Source: Paraburkholderia kururiensis (GTDB lineage Bacteria > Pseudomonadota > Gammaproteobacteria > Burkholderiales > Burkholderiaceae). From it: a stretch of 64,000 nt of DNA. Below are positions 8,684 through 17,020 of the stretch, in pieces. The translations under genes were made by a program, and so were the position numbers. Positions within the stretch are counted from its first letter, which is position 1. Each line of letters opens with the position of its first letter. The DNA lies in NCBI RefSeq assembly GCF_034424375.1, contig NZ_CP139965.1, positions 5,146,001-5,210,000 on the forward strand, read 5' to 3'. The notes below the pieces were generated by a model. The model saw only the letters and a list, made by a program, of their open reading frames with translations, searched no databases and was not told where the DNA came from.

Positions 8684-10873
8684 CTAAAACCCGCGCGGCG
8701 TGAAGAGGTCTGCGGCGCGCAGGTGCCCTCGCGGCTCGAACGGAATCTTGAGCCACGCGAACACGCTCACGTCGTGATAGCCCGGCGACGTGCGGTAGCC
8801 GATCCCCGTGCCCGCAATCAGCCATGGCGAGACGAGACCCGCCATCGTCGTGGTGTTCTCCCCGAATGCGCCCGACGCGCGCCCCGTGTAAAGCTCGCGC
8901 GTGGCGTACCCCACGCGTGCGCCCGTCTTGAACAGGAACCGTCCGCCTTCGTCGGACTGCGCGAAGAACACGAGCCCGGCCTCGCGGTTCGACTTCGGGC
9001 TCCAGTATCCGGCGTACGCGCCGCTGTACCGGTTGGCGTCGTAGCGGTACGAGCCGATGCGCACTTCCGGCCCGGCATTGAGCCAGCTCCAGCCGTTGAG
9101 CCGAAAGTCGCGCGTGAGCGAGAGGCTTGCAGCATAGAACGGATTGAACGGCGTGCCGCTCGCGGTGACGGCGCCGCCCGACAGCGTTTCGCCCACGTAA
9201 AAGGCACTTCTCGCAATCGACTGCCGCGCTGCGATTTCCACCGACGACGAGACGGCCGGCCCCGTGCCCGCACTGCCTTGATACGCGCGCAGCGAGTCGT
9301 AGACGCTGTCGCGGCTCGCGGCGATGCGCACGAACTCGTCCTCGCCTTCGGAGATACGCAGGTACTGGATTTTCGCGGGCACCTGCACGGGACCGTTGCC
9401 GGGCGCTTCGATGGCGGCGCCCGCCGTCAGCACCCCGTCGCCGATTTCGGTGCGCACGGTGGCGCCCAACTGCTTGCCCCACGCGTGCTGCACGCCGTTG
9501 TCGAGGCGCATCGCGGCGGCGTCGATCTGTACCGAGAGCGACGGCGTGGGCAGCAGCTTCACGGAGAGCTGCGGAATGGTCCAGATCGTGAGCTTGTCCT
9601 GACCCGGCGCGCCCGTTTTGCGGTCGAGCGTGAAGGCGGTCTGCACCGCGGGCTCTTCGGCTTCCGAAGGGTGGCCCGTGAGTGCGCGCGCCCTGTCGTA
9701 GAGGCCACGGTGTTCGTCGTGTTCCGCGAGCGTCTGGCGGGCCAGTCGCGATGCTGCCGACGACGGCTGCGCGGTGAGCCCGGACGTGCCGGACGTGCCG
9801 GCCGCAGCCGCGAGCGCGTCGAGGGTGCCGTAATCGCGGTTGGCCGACGCCGAATAGGCGAGGCCCTGGGCATATTCCTCGTTGTCCGGGGCTTCGGCAT
9901 GAAGCTGCGCAAAGATCTGTTGGGCCTGCGCGGGGCGCCGGCTGTTCAGCATGGCCCAACCCGCCAGCGCGCGCGTGCCGGGTTCGTTCGCGTTGCCCGC
10001 CGCCTCGGCAAGCTTGAGCGCGGCATCGACCTGCGCGGCGTCGCCCGAGTCCTTCGCGAGCGAAAGCGCGATGAACGCGTGCAGGCGCCTGCCGTCGTGT
10101 GTGGTCAGGTCGCGCGAGGCGGCTTCCGCTTCCGCCAGCCGCTGCTGATGCATGAGCGCGACGGCGAGCCCCAGCTGTGCCGAAGACGTATCGCCGCCGC
10201 GCTTCACGGCCTCGCGGAACAACTGCTCGGCAGCGTGATCGTCATGGGCCCGGTCTTCGAGCCAGCCGGACACTTGGAGCGCCGAGGCATCGAGTTCGAC
10301 GGACGGATCGGCGCGCAGCGCACGCGAGGCGGCGAGTGCGCTGTCGTAGTGGCCCGCTTCGTTTTCGGCATACAGGCGCTGCAGTCGTAGATCGTTGCGC
10401 ACCTTGTGCAGCGACGGCGTGTCGAAGACCGGGTCCGCGAGCATGCGATCGACGTCGGCGCCCGGCAGCGCTTGGGCCGCACGCCATGCGGTGCCCGCGA
10501 GGGCGCCGGGATCCGAGCAGGTGTGCAGCAGCGCGAGGTAGGCCGCGTAGGCGTCGGCGGTGTTGCCTGCGGTGGCGAGGGCGTTCGCTTTGTCCCATTT
10601 CGCGGGCAGGTTCGTGCAGCCGGGCGTCGATGCTTGCGCTTCGTGATGCGCTTGTTTCGCGCCGCGCGCCCCGTGCTTCATAGGCGCATCAGCGGGCGCC
10701 CTGGCGGCGGGCGCGACGCGCGGCGCAGCCGATGGCGCGAGCCGCAACGTCTCCTGTGGCCGAGGCGCGTTGCCCCAACCGGCGGAGGCGTCGCTCGCCG
10801 TCGTCGCGGCCCATGTGTGCCCGTGCCACGAAAAGAGAATGCCCGCGGCTGTCGCAATGACCGTGCGATTCAT
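8684..10873 (-). CDS. TPR and outer-membrane beta-barrel protein (BcsC-like)
   Basis: The 729-residue protein starts MNRTVIATAAGILFSWHGHTWA, a signal peptide. An alanine-rich helical part (roughly 85-420) has TPR-like repeats such as AEQLFREAVKRGG...AQLGLAVALMHQQRLAEAEA. The C-terminal 300 residues are rich in alternating beta strands and end in phenylalanine, as outer-membrane barrels do; GYWSPKSNREAG resembles the BcsC C-terminal domain. Canonical BcsC proteins exceed 1100 residues, so this one is much shorter, mainly through fewer TPRs. Its start overlaps the bcsB stop by ATGA. The likely role is export of the glucan through periplasm and outer membrane. Confidence 0.8.
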   Translation of the reverse strand: MNRTVIATAAGILFSWHGHTWAATTASDASAGWGNAPRPQETLRLAPSAAPRVAPAARAPADAPMKHGARGAKQAHHEAQASTPGCTNLPAKWDKANALATAGNTADAYAAYLALLHTCSDPGALAGTAWRAAQALPGADVDRMLADPVFDTPSLHKVRNDLRLQRLYAENEAGHYDSALAASRALRADPSVELDASALQVSGWLEDRAHDDHAAEQLFREAVKRGGDTSSAQLGLAVALMHQQRLAEAEAASRDLTTHDGRRLHAFIALSLAKDSGDAAQVDAALKLAEAAGNANEPGTRALAGWAMLNSRRPAQAQQIFAQLHAEAPDNEEYAQGLAYSASANRDYGTLDALAAAAGTSGTSGLTAQPSSAASRLARQTLAEHDEHRGLYDRARALTGHPSEAEEPAVQTAFTLDRKTGAPGQDKLTIWTIPQLSVKLLPTPSLSVQIDAAAMRLDNGVQHAWGKQLGATVRTEIGDGVLTAGAAIEAPGNGPVQVPAKIQYLRISEGEDEFVRIAASRDSVYDSLRAYQGSAGTGPAVSSSVEIAARQSIARSAFYVGETLSGGAVTASGTPFNPFYAASLSLTRDFRLNGWSWLNAGPEVRIGSYRYDANRYSGAYAGYWSPKSNREAGLVFFAQSDEGGRFLFKTGARVGYATRELYTGRASGAFGENTTTMAGLVSPWLIAGTGIGYRTSPGYHDVSVFAWLKIPFEPRGHLRAADLFTPRGF

Positions 10874-12489
10874 GTCTTTTGTTTGAGAGGGGTATCCGGA
10901 TGCGTGGACGGGCCGGCCTCGCCGAGGCGCCGCACGACCTGCGCCTTCAGCGCGAGGTTGACGAAGAGCCCGCACAGCACCAGCAGCGCCAGCAGCACGG
11001 GCCAGAACACGGCCGGATCGGCGAGCAGCAGTCGCAGCGCCGCGACGCGCGAGCGCTTCGCCGCTTCGAGCGGAATGGCCGACGCTTCGGCCGTGTCGAA
11101 CAACACCGGCCCGCGGTTGAAGAGCGACCACGCAGCCGGCCCGCGCAACAGGTCGACGGACTGCTCCACCGAGGGCTCGTCGTTGCCGATGATCGCCACG
11201 AGGCGGTGCGGCCCCAGGTCGGCCGCCACCGACACCGCCTCGTGCGGACGCAGCGGCGGATACACGGGCAGGGCACTGCGCACGCGTCCGCTTACCGCGC
11301 TGTCTTGTGAGAACAGCAGATCGGCGCTCGCGATGCGGCCGGGGAACGCGAACGTGAAGTCGACGGGTACGCCCGTGTGGCGCGCGGCGATGGCCGCGAA
11401 GTTCATCGCCGCGCGCACGAGCGGGGCGTCGCCGGTCAGTGAAATGGCGCGGTGCGTTGGCGGTTCGTGAACGGCAATCGTGTTGTCGAGCGTGATGGCG
11501 TTGCCGGCGCCGTTAGCGTTGCCATTGCGCGCCGGGAACACGAAGGCCGGGTCGGCGAAGGCCTGGGCTGCGCGCAGGCAATCCGCGTCGCTCGTGCCCG
11601 AGAGCACCACGATCACCGACTTGCCGCCATTGGCCGGATAAAGGCCGATGAACGGGGCGCCGGACGGTCCGCCGATGGAAGCCACGACCGAAGCCGGCAA
11701 CGAGTCCGCGAGTGCTTCGCGGGTACCGATGACGAGCACGTCGCCTGCGGCGGCCGCGTCGGGGTCGATGGCCCACGACGCCGGGTCGCGGCTTCCGTAC
11801 CATGCGAGCTTCGTGTCCACGCCGTGCCACGCCACGCGCACATCGGCGTGCGGCATGCGGGCCGCGATGCCCTGCACGGCAAGCGCGGCGGCGCGCAGCC
11901 GTTCCGGCGAGGGCAATGCGCGCCGGCCGAAATCGAGCGTGACGGTGCGCGGCAGCAGGGCGCGCGCATCGAAGGCGAGGGGAATCTGCGCGAGCGTAGG
12001 CGTGGGGTTGGGCCGCAGCCCGGCGAAGTCGAGCGACACGGACGAACGCGCGTCATCCACGGGCGCTGCGGCGTTCTGCGCCGTTTGCCCATTGAGCGAC
12101 GCGTCCGGCGTGTTGGGCGCAACGCGCGCCAGCTGGATGCTGTTGACGCCGGGCGAGAAGGCTGCCGGTGCGAGCGCGATGCGCTGTGGGCTTGCGCTCG
12201 CGTCCGTTCGTGCCGCAAGACGTCCGTTGACCCAGACGGCATATTGCGTGCCGGCCGCAGGCGCCGTGGCCGGCGCGACGTCGAGGTGCACGCCGCTCAG
12301 TATCTCGCGCGGCGACAGTTCCACCACGAGCGCATGAGCCGTGGCCGCGGGGCCGCTCGCGGGACGCAGTGCCTGGAACGGCCGCGTGACGGTCTGCGCG
12401 ACCGCAGCGAGCGGCATCGCCGCCGCAACCGCCACCAGCATCGCGGCAAGCCGCGCGCCGAATCCGGCCCGAACGAGCCGGCTAACCAT
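10870..12489 (-). CDS. bcsB: Cellulose synthase regulatory subunit, BcsB-like (short)
   Basis: This 539-residue periplasmic protein has an N-terminal signal (LAAMLVAVAAAMPLAAVAQ) and one C-terminal membrane helix (VFWPVLLALLVLCGLFVNLAL), the BcsB topology. Its body contains the carbohydrate-binding-like beta domains of the family. At 539 residues it is clearly shorter than typical BcsB (about 700-800). It overlaps the bcsA stop by 8 bp and the next gene by 4 bp, so the three are surely co-translated. It should anchor next to BcsA and guide the emerging glucan strand. Confidence 0.82.
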   Translation of the reverse strand: MVSRLVRAGFGARLAAMLVAVAAAMPLAAVAQTVTRPFQALRPASGPAATAHALVVELSPREILSGVHLDVAPATAPAAGTQYAVWVNGRLAARTDASASPQRIALAPAAFSPGVNSIQLARVAPNTPDASLNGQTAQNAAAPVDDARSSVSLDFAGLRPNPTPTLAQIPLAFDARALLPRTVTLDFGRRALPSPERLRAAALAVQGIAARMPHADVRVAWHGVDTKLAWYGSRDPASWAIDPDAAAAGDVLVIGTREALADSLPASVVASIGGPSGAPFIGLYPANGGKSVIVVLSGTSDADCLRAAQAFADPAFVFPARNGNANGAGNAITLDNTIAVHEPPTHRAISLTGDAPLVRAAMNFAAIAARHTGVPVDFTFAFPGRIASADLLFSQDSAVSGRVRSALPVYPPLRPHEAVSVAADLGPHRLVAIIGNDEPSVEQSVDLLRGPAAWSLFNRGPVLFDTAEASAIPLEAAKRSRVAALRLLLADPAVFWPVLLALLVLCGLFVNLALKAQVVRRLGEAGPSTHPDTPLKQKT

Positions 12490-14596
12490 GGAAGCCCTTG
12501 CGGCCCACGTGCCGCGCGTGAGCGTGCGCGCCTCGCAGCGAAATGGCGAGCATGCCGAACAATGACTTCACGAGGTTGGGCGATGCCTCGCGCCGCTTCC
12601 ATTGCCGCAGCCATCGTTCGCTGTCGCCGTAGGCAAGCACCACGGCGCCGCGCTCTTCTTCGGGCGAGCGCGGCGTGTAGAGCGCGACGTATTCGTGGGT
12701 GCCGGGGTTGATGGGCGCGAGCACACGGGCGGCGAGCAACCGGTTGCCGAAGCGCACGTCGAAGCGCGGCGGGACGGGCGCGCCCGTGGTGCGAAGGCGC
12801 AGGCCCAGCTCGTTCGCGTCCACGAGCGTGACGTGCTGCTCGCCGGCCTCGCTCACCACCGTAATGGGTTCCTCGATGTCGATGCGCGGGCGCGCCCGTC
12901 GCTGCGCCTTTTCGAACAGCACCCCCAGCGCGCCGAGCGACAGAAACAGGTTGAAGACGATCCACAGCAGGGCCGCGACGAGCACCGGCCGCTGCTGCGG
13001 CTCGAGGAAGACGCGCGCGAGCCCCCACGCGAGGCCCAGCACCGACCCGGCGAACATGACGTAGAACGGGGCGCGGAATTCGCTGATGAAGTCGGCGTTG
13101 CTTTGCTCGCCCTTGGGCGTCACGCTGAAGGTGGGCGCGTTGGGCCGCAGCAGGGCGGACACGAGCGGCGGCAGCATGTAGAACGCCTGAAGCGTTTCGT
13201 AGAGTTCCGAGGAAAAGATGCGGCGAAAGCGTCCGTTGAGCCGCTCGGCCGTGAGCAGCACGGCCACGAGATACGGCAGCGTATAACCGAGCAGACCGTC
13301 GGCACCGCCCGGATACATGTGCAGCTTGAAGACGATGCCGATGACAGGCACGGCAAACGTGATGAGCCGCGCGAACGGAAAGAACCAGAACAGGCTGATC
13401 GAGCAGTAGCAGAAGCGCTGCGCCGGCGAGAGCCCGCGCACGATCCACGGGTTCTGCTTCATGAGGATCTGCATCATGCCCACGCCCCAGCGGATGCGTT
13501 GCACGAGAAAGCCGGAGACCGTCTCGGGCTGCAAGCCCGCCACCATGGGGCGACTCAGGTAGATGGACTGCCAGCCGCGCTGGTGCAGTTTCACCGAGGT
13601 CGAGGCGTCTTCGGTGATGGAGTCTGTCGAGAAGCCGCCCACTTCCTCGAGCGCCGTGCGCCGCACCAGCGCGCCCGAGCCGCAGAAGAATGAGGTGTTC
13701 CAGGTGTCGAGCCCCGGCTGCACCGCGCGGTAGAACAGGTCGTTCTCGGCGGGCATTTCGTTGAAGAGGCCCAGGTTCTTTTCGAGCGGATCGGGGTTCG
13801 TGAAGAAGTGCGGCGTCTGCACGAGCGCGACCTTGGCGCTATCGACGAAGAAGCCCACGGTGCAGCGCAAAAAGTCGCGCGTGGGCACGTGGTCGGCATC
13901 GAGTATGGCGATGAGGTCGCCCGAGGTGTTGCGCATCGCCGCATTGAGGTTGCCGCTCTTCGCGTGCTCGTTGGAATCGCGCGTGAGGTACACGGCGCCA
14001 TGCTTTTCGCAGAGCGCCCGCAACTGCGTGGCGCGCATGGCGAGCGCCTCGCGCTGTTCGGCTGTCTTCGCCGTCTTCGAGCGTGGGAAGCCGTCGTCGA
14101 GCACGTGCACGCGAAAGCGGCTCTTCGGGTAGTCGAGCTCGATTGCGCCGCACACGGTGGGCGCCACGACCGGAATTGGTTCAGAGTACGTAGGAATGTA
14201 GATGTCGACGAACGGCAGGGCGGCTTCGTCCTCGGGCAGCGGCGGCGGCCGGCGCACGAGCGGACGCGCGGCGACGAAGTAGCCCAGCAGCACCACGCCC
14301 ATGCAGTAGACTTCGGCGCCGAGCAGCGCCCCGGCCGCGAGGCGCGAGGCCAGGTCGCCGTGAACCGGAAACGACTGGAAGCGCCAGGCGATATAGCGGA
14401 TCACCAGAAAGCCGGTGAAGACAAGCAGCACCGGCCGCGTAGCCGGCTTGCGAACGACGACGAGCACCGCGAAGAGCCCGAGGAACAACACCGCCTGCAT
14501 TCTGGGCTCGGGCAGACCCACGGACAGCACGGCAAGCGCCGCGAGGCACGCGAGGAGCAGGAGCGAGGTGGCGGCGTAGAGCTTGTGCGTCGTCAT
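12482..14596 (-). CDS. bcsA: Cellulose synthase catalytic subunit BcsA
   Basis: This 704-residue inner-membrane family 2 synthase has all catalytic motifs: VLDDG (D167/D168), DAD (233-235), TED (328-330) and QRIRW (366-370), plus the gating-loop motif FSVTPKG at 490-496. Several transmembrane helices flank the catalytic domain. A C-terminal PilZ domain binds c-di-GMP in the family; here RxxxR is present as RARPR (567-571) and the second motif reads DANELG (593-598), with Asn where Ser is usual. The ATG at 14596 gives the expected N-terminal helix; an upstream ATG at 14710 would add a charged leader. It is first in a compact three-gene operon. Confidence 0.93.
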   Translation of the reverse strand: MTTHKLYAATSLLLLACLAALAVLSVGLPEPRMQAVLFLGLFAVLVVVRKPATRPVLLVFTGFLVIRYIAWRFQSFPVHGDLASRLAAGALLGAEVYCMGVVLLGYFVAARPLVRRPPPLPEDEAALPFVDIYIPTYSEPIPVVAPTVCGAIELDYPKSRFRVHVLDDGFPRSKTAKTAEQREALAMRATQLRALCEKHGAVYLTRDSNEHAKSGNLNAAMRNTSGDLIAILDADHVPTRDFLRCTVGFFVDSAKVALVQTPHFFTNPDPLEKNLGLFNEMPAENDLFYRAVQPGLDTWNTSFFCGSGALVRRTALEEVGGFSTDSITEDASTSVKLHQRGWQSIYLSRPMVAGLQPETVSGFLVQRIRWGVGMMQILMKQNPWIVRGLSPAQRFCYCSISLFWFFPFARLITFAVPVIGIVFKLHMYPGGADGLLGYTLPYLVAVLLTAERLNGRFRRIFSSELYETLQAFYMLPPLVSALLRPNAPTFSVTPKGEQSNADFISEFRAPFYVMFAGSVLGLAWGLARVFLEPQQRPVLVAALLWIVFNLFLSLGALGVLFEKAQRRARPRIDIEEPITVVSEAGEQHVTLVDANELGLRLRTTGAPVPPRFDVRFGNRLLAARVLAPINPGTHEYVALYTPRSPEEERGAVVLAYGDSERWLRQWKRREASPNLVKSLFGMLAISLRGAHAHARHVGRKGFHG

Positions 14597-14898
14597 CGAT
14601 AGAGCCCGGAACCTGTTGAGCCTAAGAATAGGCGCTGATCGCCGCGCGCGCCATCGGCCTTTGGGCCATTCCTTGCCGTTCCTTGCATGCTGTGTGCCCT
14701 CCGTGCGCATGCCGCCAGCTTGCGGTTCGCCCGCCGCCTCCCGTTGACCTCGATCAGAAGAAACGGCAAGAAGCGGCGCCTCGCCAGCGCGGCTTCTTGC
14801 GGTTTTCCGGGGCGCCGCCGCCTTGCCGCGATAAAATTGCGGACCTTATCCGTTTGGCATGGGCGGCAAGAGCGCCGCCTTCAATTCCCTGGACCCCC
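14597..14898. other. Divergent intergenic region, bcsA / waaC
   Basis: This 302-bp non-coding region separates the leftward cellulose operon from the rightward LPS core genes. It holds a perfect 9-bp inverted repeat, GCAAGAAGC (14766-14774) and GCTTCTTGC (14792-14800). TAAAAT at 14832-14837 is a plausible -10 box for waaC. No small ORF here looks real. Confidence 0.5.
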
Positions 14899-15900
14899 TT
14901 GAGTGCGCAAAAGATATTGATCGTGCGCGTGTCGTCGCTGGGCGACGTCGTGCACAACATGCCGGCCGTGACCGACATCCTGCGCCGCCATCCCGGTGCG
15001 CAGATCGACTGGCTCGTGGAAGAGAGCTTCGCTGATCTCGTCCAGCTCGTGAGCGGCGTGCGCCGTGCGATTCCGTTTTCGCTGCGCCGCTGGCGCAAGC
15101 GTCTGTTCTCCGCGGCGAACTGGCGCGAGATCGGCGCGTTTCGCCGCGCGCTCGCGGCCGAAAAGTACGACCTCGTGATCGACTGCCAAGGGCTCATCAA
15201 GACAGCGTGGGTGGCAAGCTGGGCGCGCGGGCCGCTCGTGGGCCTCGGCAATCGCACGGATGGCGCCGGCTACGAATGGCCGGTGCGCTTCTTCTACGAC
15301 CAGCGCGTGCCGATCGAAGCGCGCACGCACGTCGTGGAGCGCACGCGTCAACTGGTGGCCGCGGCGCTGGGCGACCCGAAGCCCCAGCCCACCGACGAGA
15401 TCGACTTCGGCCTCGACACGCGGCGCGCGGCGCTCGCCATCGCGCAGCTTGGTCTGAACCTTCCTGTTCCTTACGTCGTGTTCGTCCACGCTACGTCGCG
15501 TGAGGACAAGCAATGGCCCGAGGCGTCGTGGATCGAGCTGGGCCAGGCGCTGGTGCGCCGCGGTGCGTCGCTCGTGCTGCCGTGGGGCAGCGAGGCCGAG
15601 CGGGCCACGAGCGAGCGGCTCGCGCAGATTTTCGGCGCCGCGGCCATCGTGCCGCCGAAGCTCTCGTTGCCTGCGGTGGTCGGGTTGATCGACGGCGCGG
15701 CGGCGACGGTGGGCGTGGACACGGGCCTCGTGCACATTGCCGCGGCGCTGAAGCGGCCAACGGTCGAGTTGTACAATTTCGCGACCGCCTGGCGCACGGG
15801 CGGCTACTGGTCGCCGAATGTCGTGAATCTCGGTACGGCAGGGCGACCGCCGACGCTGCAGGAAGTGAAGGCAGCGCTCGCCGGCTTCGGGCTGCTGTAA
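14899..15900 (+). CDS. waaC: LPS heptosyltransferase I
   Basis: This 333-residue family 9 glycosyltransferase adds the first L-glycero-D-manno-heptose to Kdo in the LPS inner core. The N-terminus (ILIVRVSSLGDVVHNMPAVTDI) and the C-terminal donor-binding block (GVDTGLVHIAAALKRPTVELY) are diagnostic. No ATG is near the family start; a TTG at 14899 gives the peptide (M)SAQKILIVRVSS, the usual beginning, so a TTG start is assigned. It is first in waaC-kdoO-waaA, all acting on the lipid A-Kdo region. Confidence 0.93.
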   Translation: MSAQKILIVRVSSLGDVVHNMPAVTDILRRHPGAQIDWLVEESFADLVQLVSGVRRAIPFSLRRWRKRLFSAANWREIGAFRRALAAEKYDLVIDCQGLIKTAWVASWARGPLVGLGNRTDGAGYEWPVRFFYDQRVPIEARTHVVERTRQLVAAALGDPKPQPTDEIDFGLDTRRAALAIAQLGLNLPVPYVVFVHATSREDKQWPEASWIELGQALVRRGASLVLPWGSEAERATSERLAQIFGAAAIVPPKLSLPAVVGLIDGAAATVGVDTGLVHIAAALKRPTVELYNFATAWRTGGYWSPNVVNLGTAGRPPTLQEVKAALAGFGLL

Positions 15901-15993
15901 CTGCGCCGCACGCCGCAACGTGCGGCCACACCACGGCAGCGCTACCCGGACCCATCCTGAATGCCGGTAGCCGCCTCGCTTTGAAGGGCAATC

Positions 15994-16878
15994 ATGAACG
16001 AATCCCAGATTATCGAAGTCGCGTCCGCAGACTGGAGCGGACAGAACCTTTCGGTGCCGCGCGAAACGCTGCTCGAAGGCGTCGAGCACGGCAAGGTGCT
16101 GTATTTTCCGAACCTGCGCTTCGCCATTGAGAACGGCGAGCGTGCGCTGCTCGACCCGGCCATTGCCGACCCCAAGCGCAAGAACATCAGCCTCGAGCCG
16201 AACGGCGGCGCGCTGCACGGCGTGCTGGGCGATACGGTCACGCAGTCGGCCGTGCGCGCGCTCGTGGCGCGCTATCAACTGAATGCGCGCAAGCTCGTCG
16301 ATGGTCTCTTTCCCGAGTACGGCGGCAAGCTGCGCGTGGCGCCCACGAGTCTGCGCCTGCATCAGGTGGAAACGCGGCAGACCTCGTGGCGCAAGGACGA
16401 CAGCCGTCTGCACGTGGACGCGTTCCCGTCGCGGCCCAATTACGGCGAGCGCATTCTGCGCGTCTTCACGAACGTGAATCCCAATGGCGTGCCGCGCGTG
16501 TGGCGCGTGGGCGAGCCGTTCGAAGACATGGCGCAGCGCTTCCTGCCCGCCATCCGGCCGCAATGGCCGGGCTCGGCGTGGCTCTTGAACCTGTTGCACA
16601 TCACGAAGTCACCGCGCAGCGAGTACGACCACCTCATGCTGAACCTGCACGACAGCATGAAGGCCGACCTCGACTACCAGAAGACGAGCCCGCAGGAAAC
16701 CATGCCGTTCCCGCCCGGCTCCGTGTGGATCTGTTTCTCGGACCAGGCCTCGCACGCGGTGATGTCCGGTCAGTTCATGCTCGAACAAACCTTCTTCCTG
16801 CCCGTGAAGGCGATGGTGCAGCCCGAGTGGGCGCCGCTCGGCATTCTCGAACGCCTGAAGGGCAGGGCGCTGGTTTGA
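15994..16878 (+). CDS. kdoO: Kdo 3-hydroxylase (Fe(II)/2-oxoglutarate dioxygenase)
   Basis: The 294-residue protein matches the Kdo dioxygenase family, which converts the outer Kdo of lipid A-linked Kdo2 into D-glycero-D-talo-oct-2-ulosonic acid (Ko), a feature of Burkholderia and Yersinia LPS. The metal-binding HxD is His140/Asp142 in RLHVDAFPSRP, with the distal His likely His254 in ASHAVMSGQF. Its position between waaC and waaA, the enzymes that build the same region, supports the call. It probably acts at the cytoplasmic face of the inner membrane. Confidence 0.88.
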   Translation: MNESQIIEVASADWSGQNLSVPRETLLEGVEHGKVLYFPNLRFAIENGERALLDPAIADPKRKNISLEPNGGALHGVLGDTVTQSAVRALVARYQLNARKLVDGLFPEYGGKLRVAPTSLRLHQVETRQTSWRKDDSRLHVDAFPSRPNYGERILRVFTNVNPNGVPRVWRVGEPFEDMAQRFLPAIRPQWPGSAWLLNLLHITKSPRSEYDHLMLNLHDSMKADLDYQKTSPQETMPFPPGSVWICFSDQASHAVMSGQFMLEQTFFLPVKAMVQPEWAPLGILERLKGRALV

Positions 16879-17020
16879 GCGCGACCTCTTTGGCGCGGCG
16901 GCGTCAGCGGCTGTTCGATGCGGCGCGGGCGGCGTGCCGGGCGTGCGCGGTTCACGTGCGCGTGTTGCCGGTTCTCTTCCTTCGGTACGCGGTACGAGTC
17001 TCGATGCCCGTGGAGGCACG

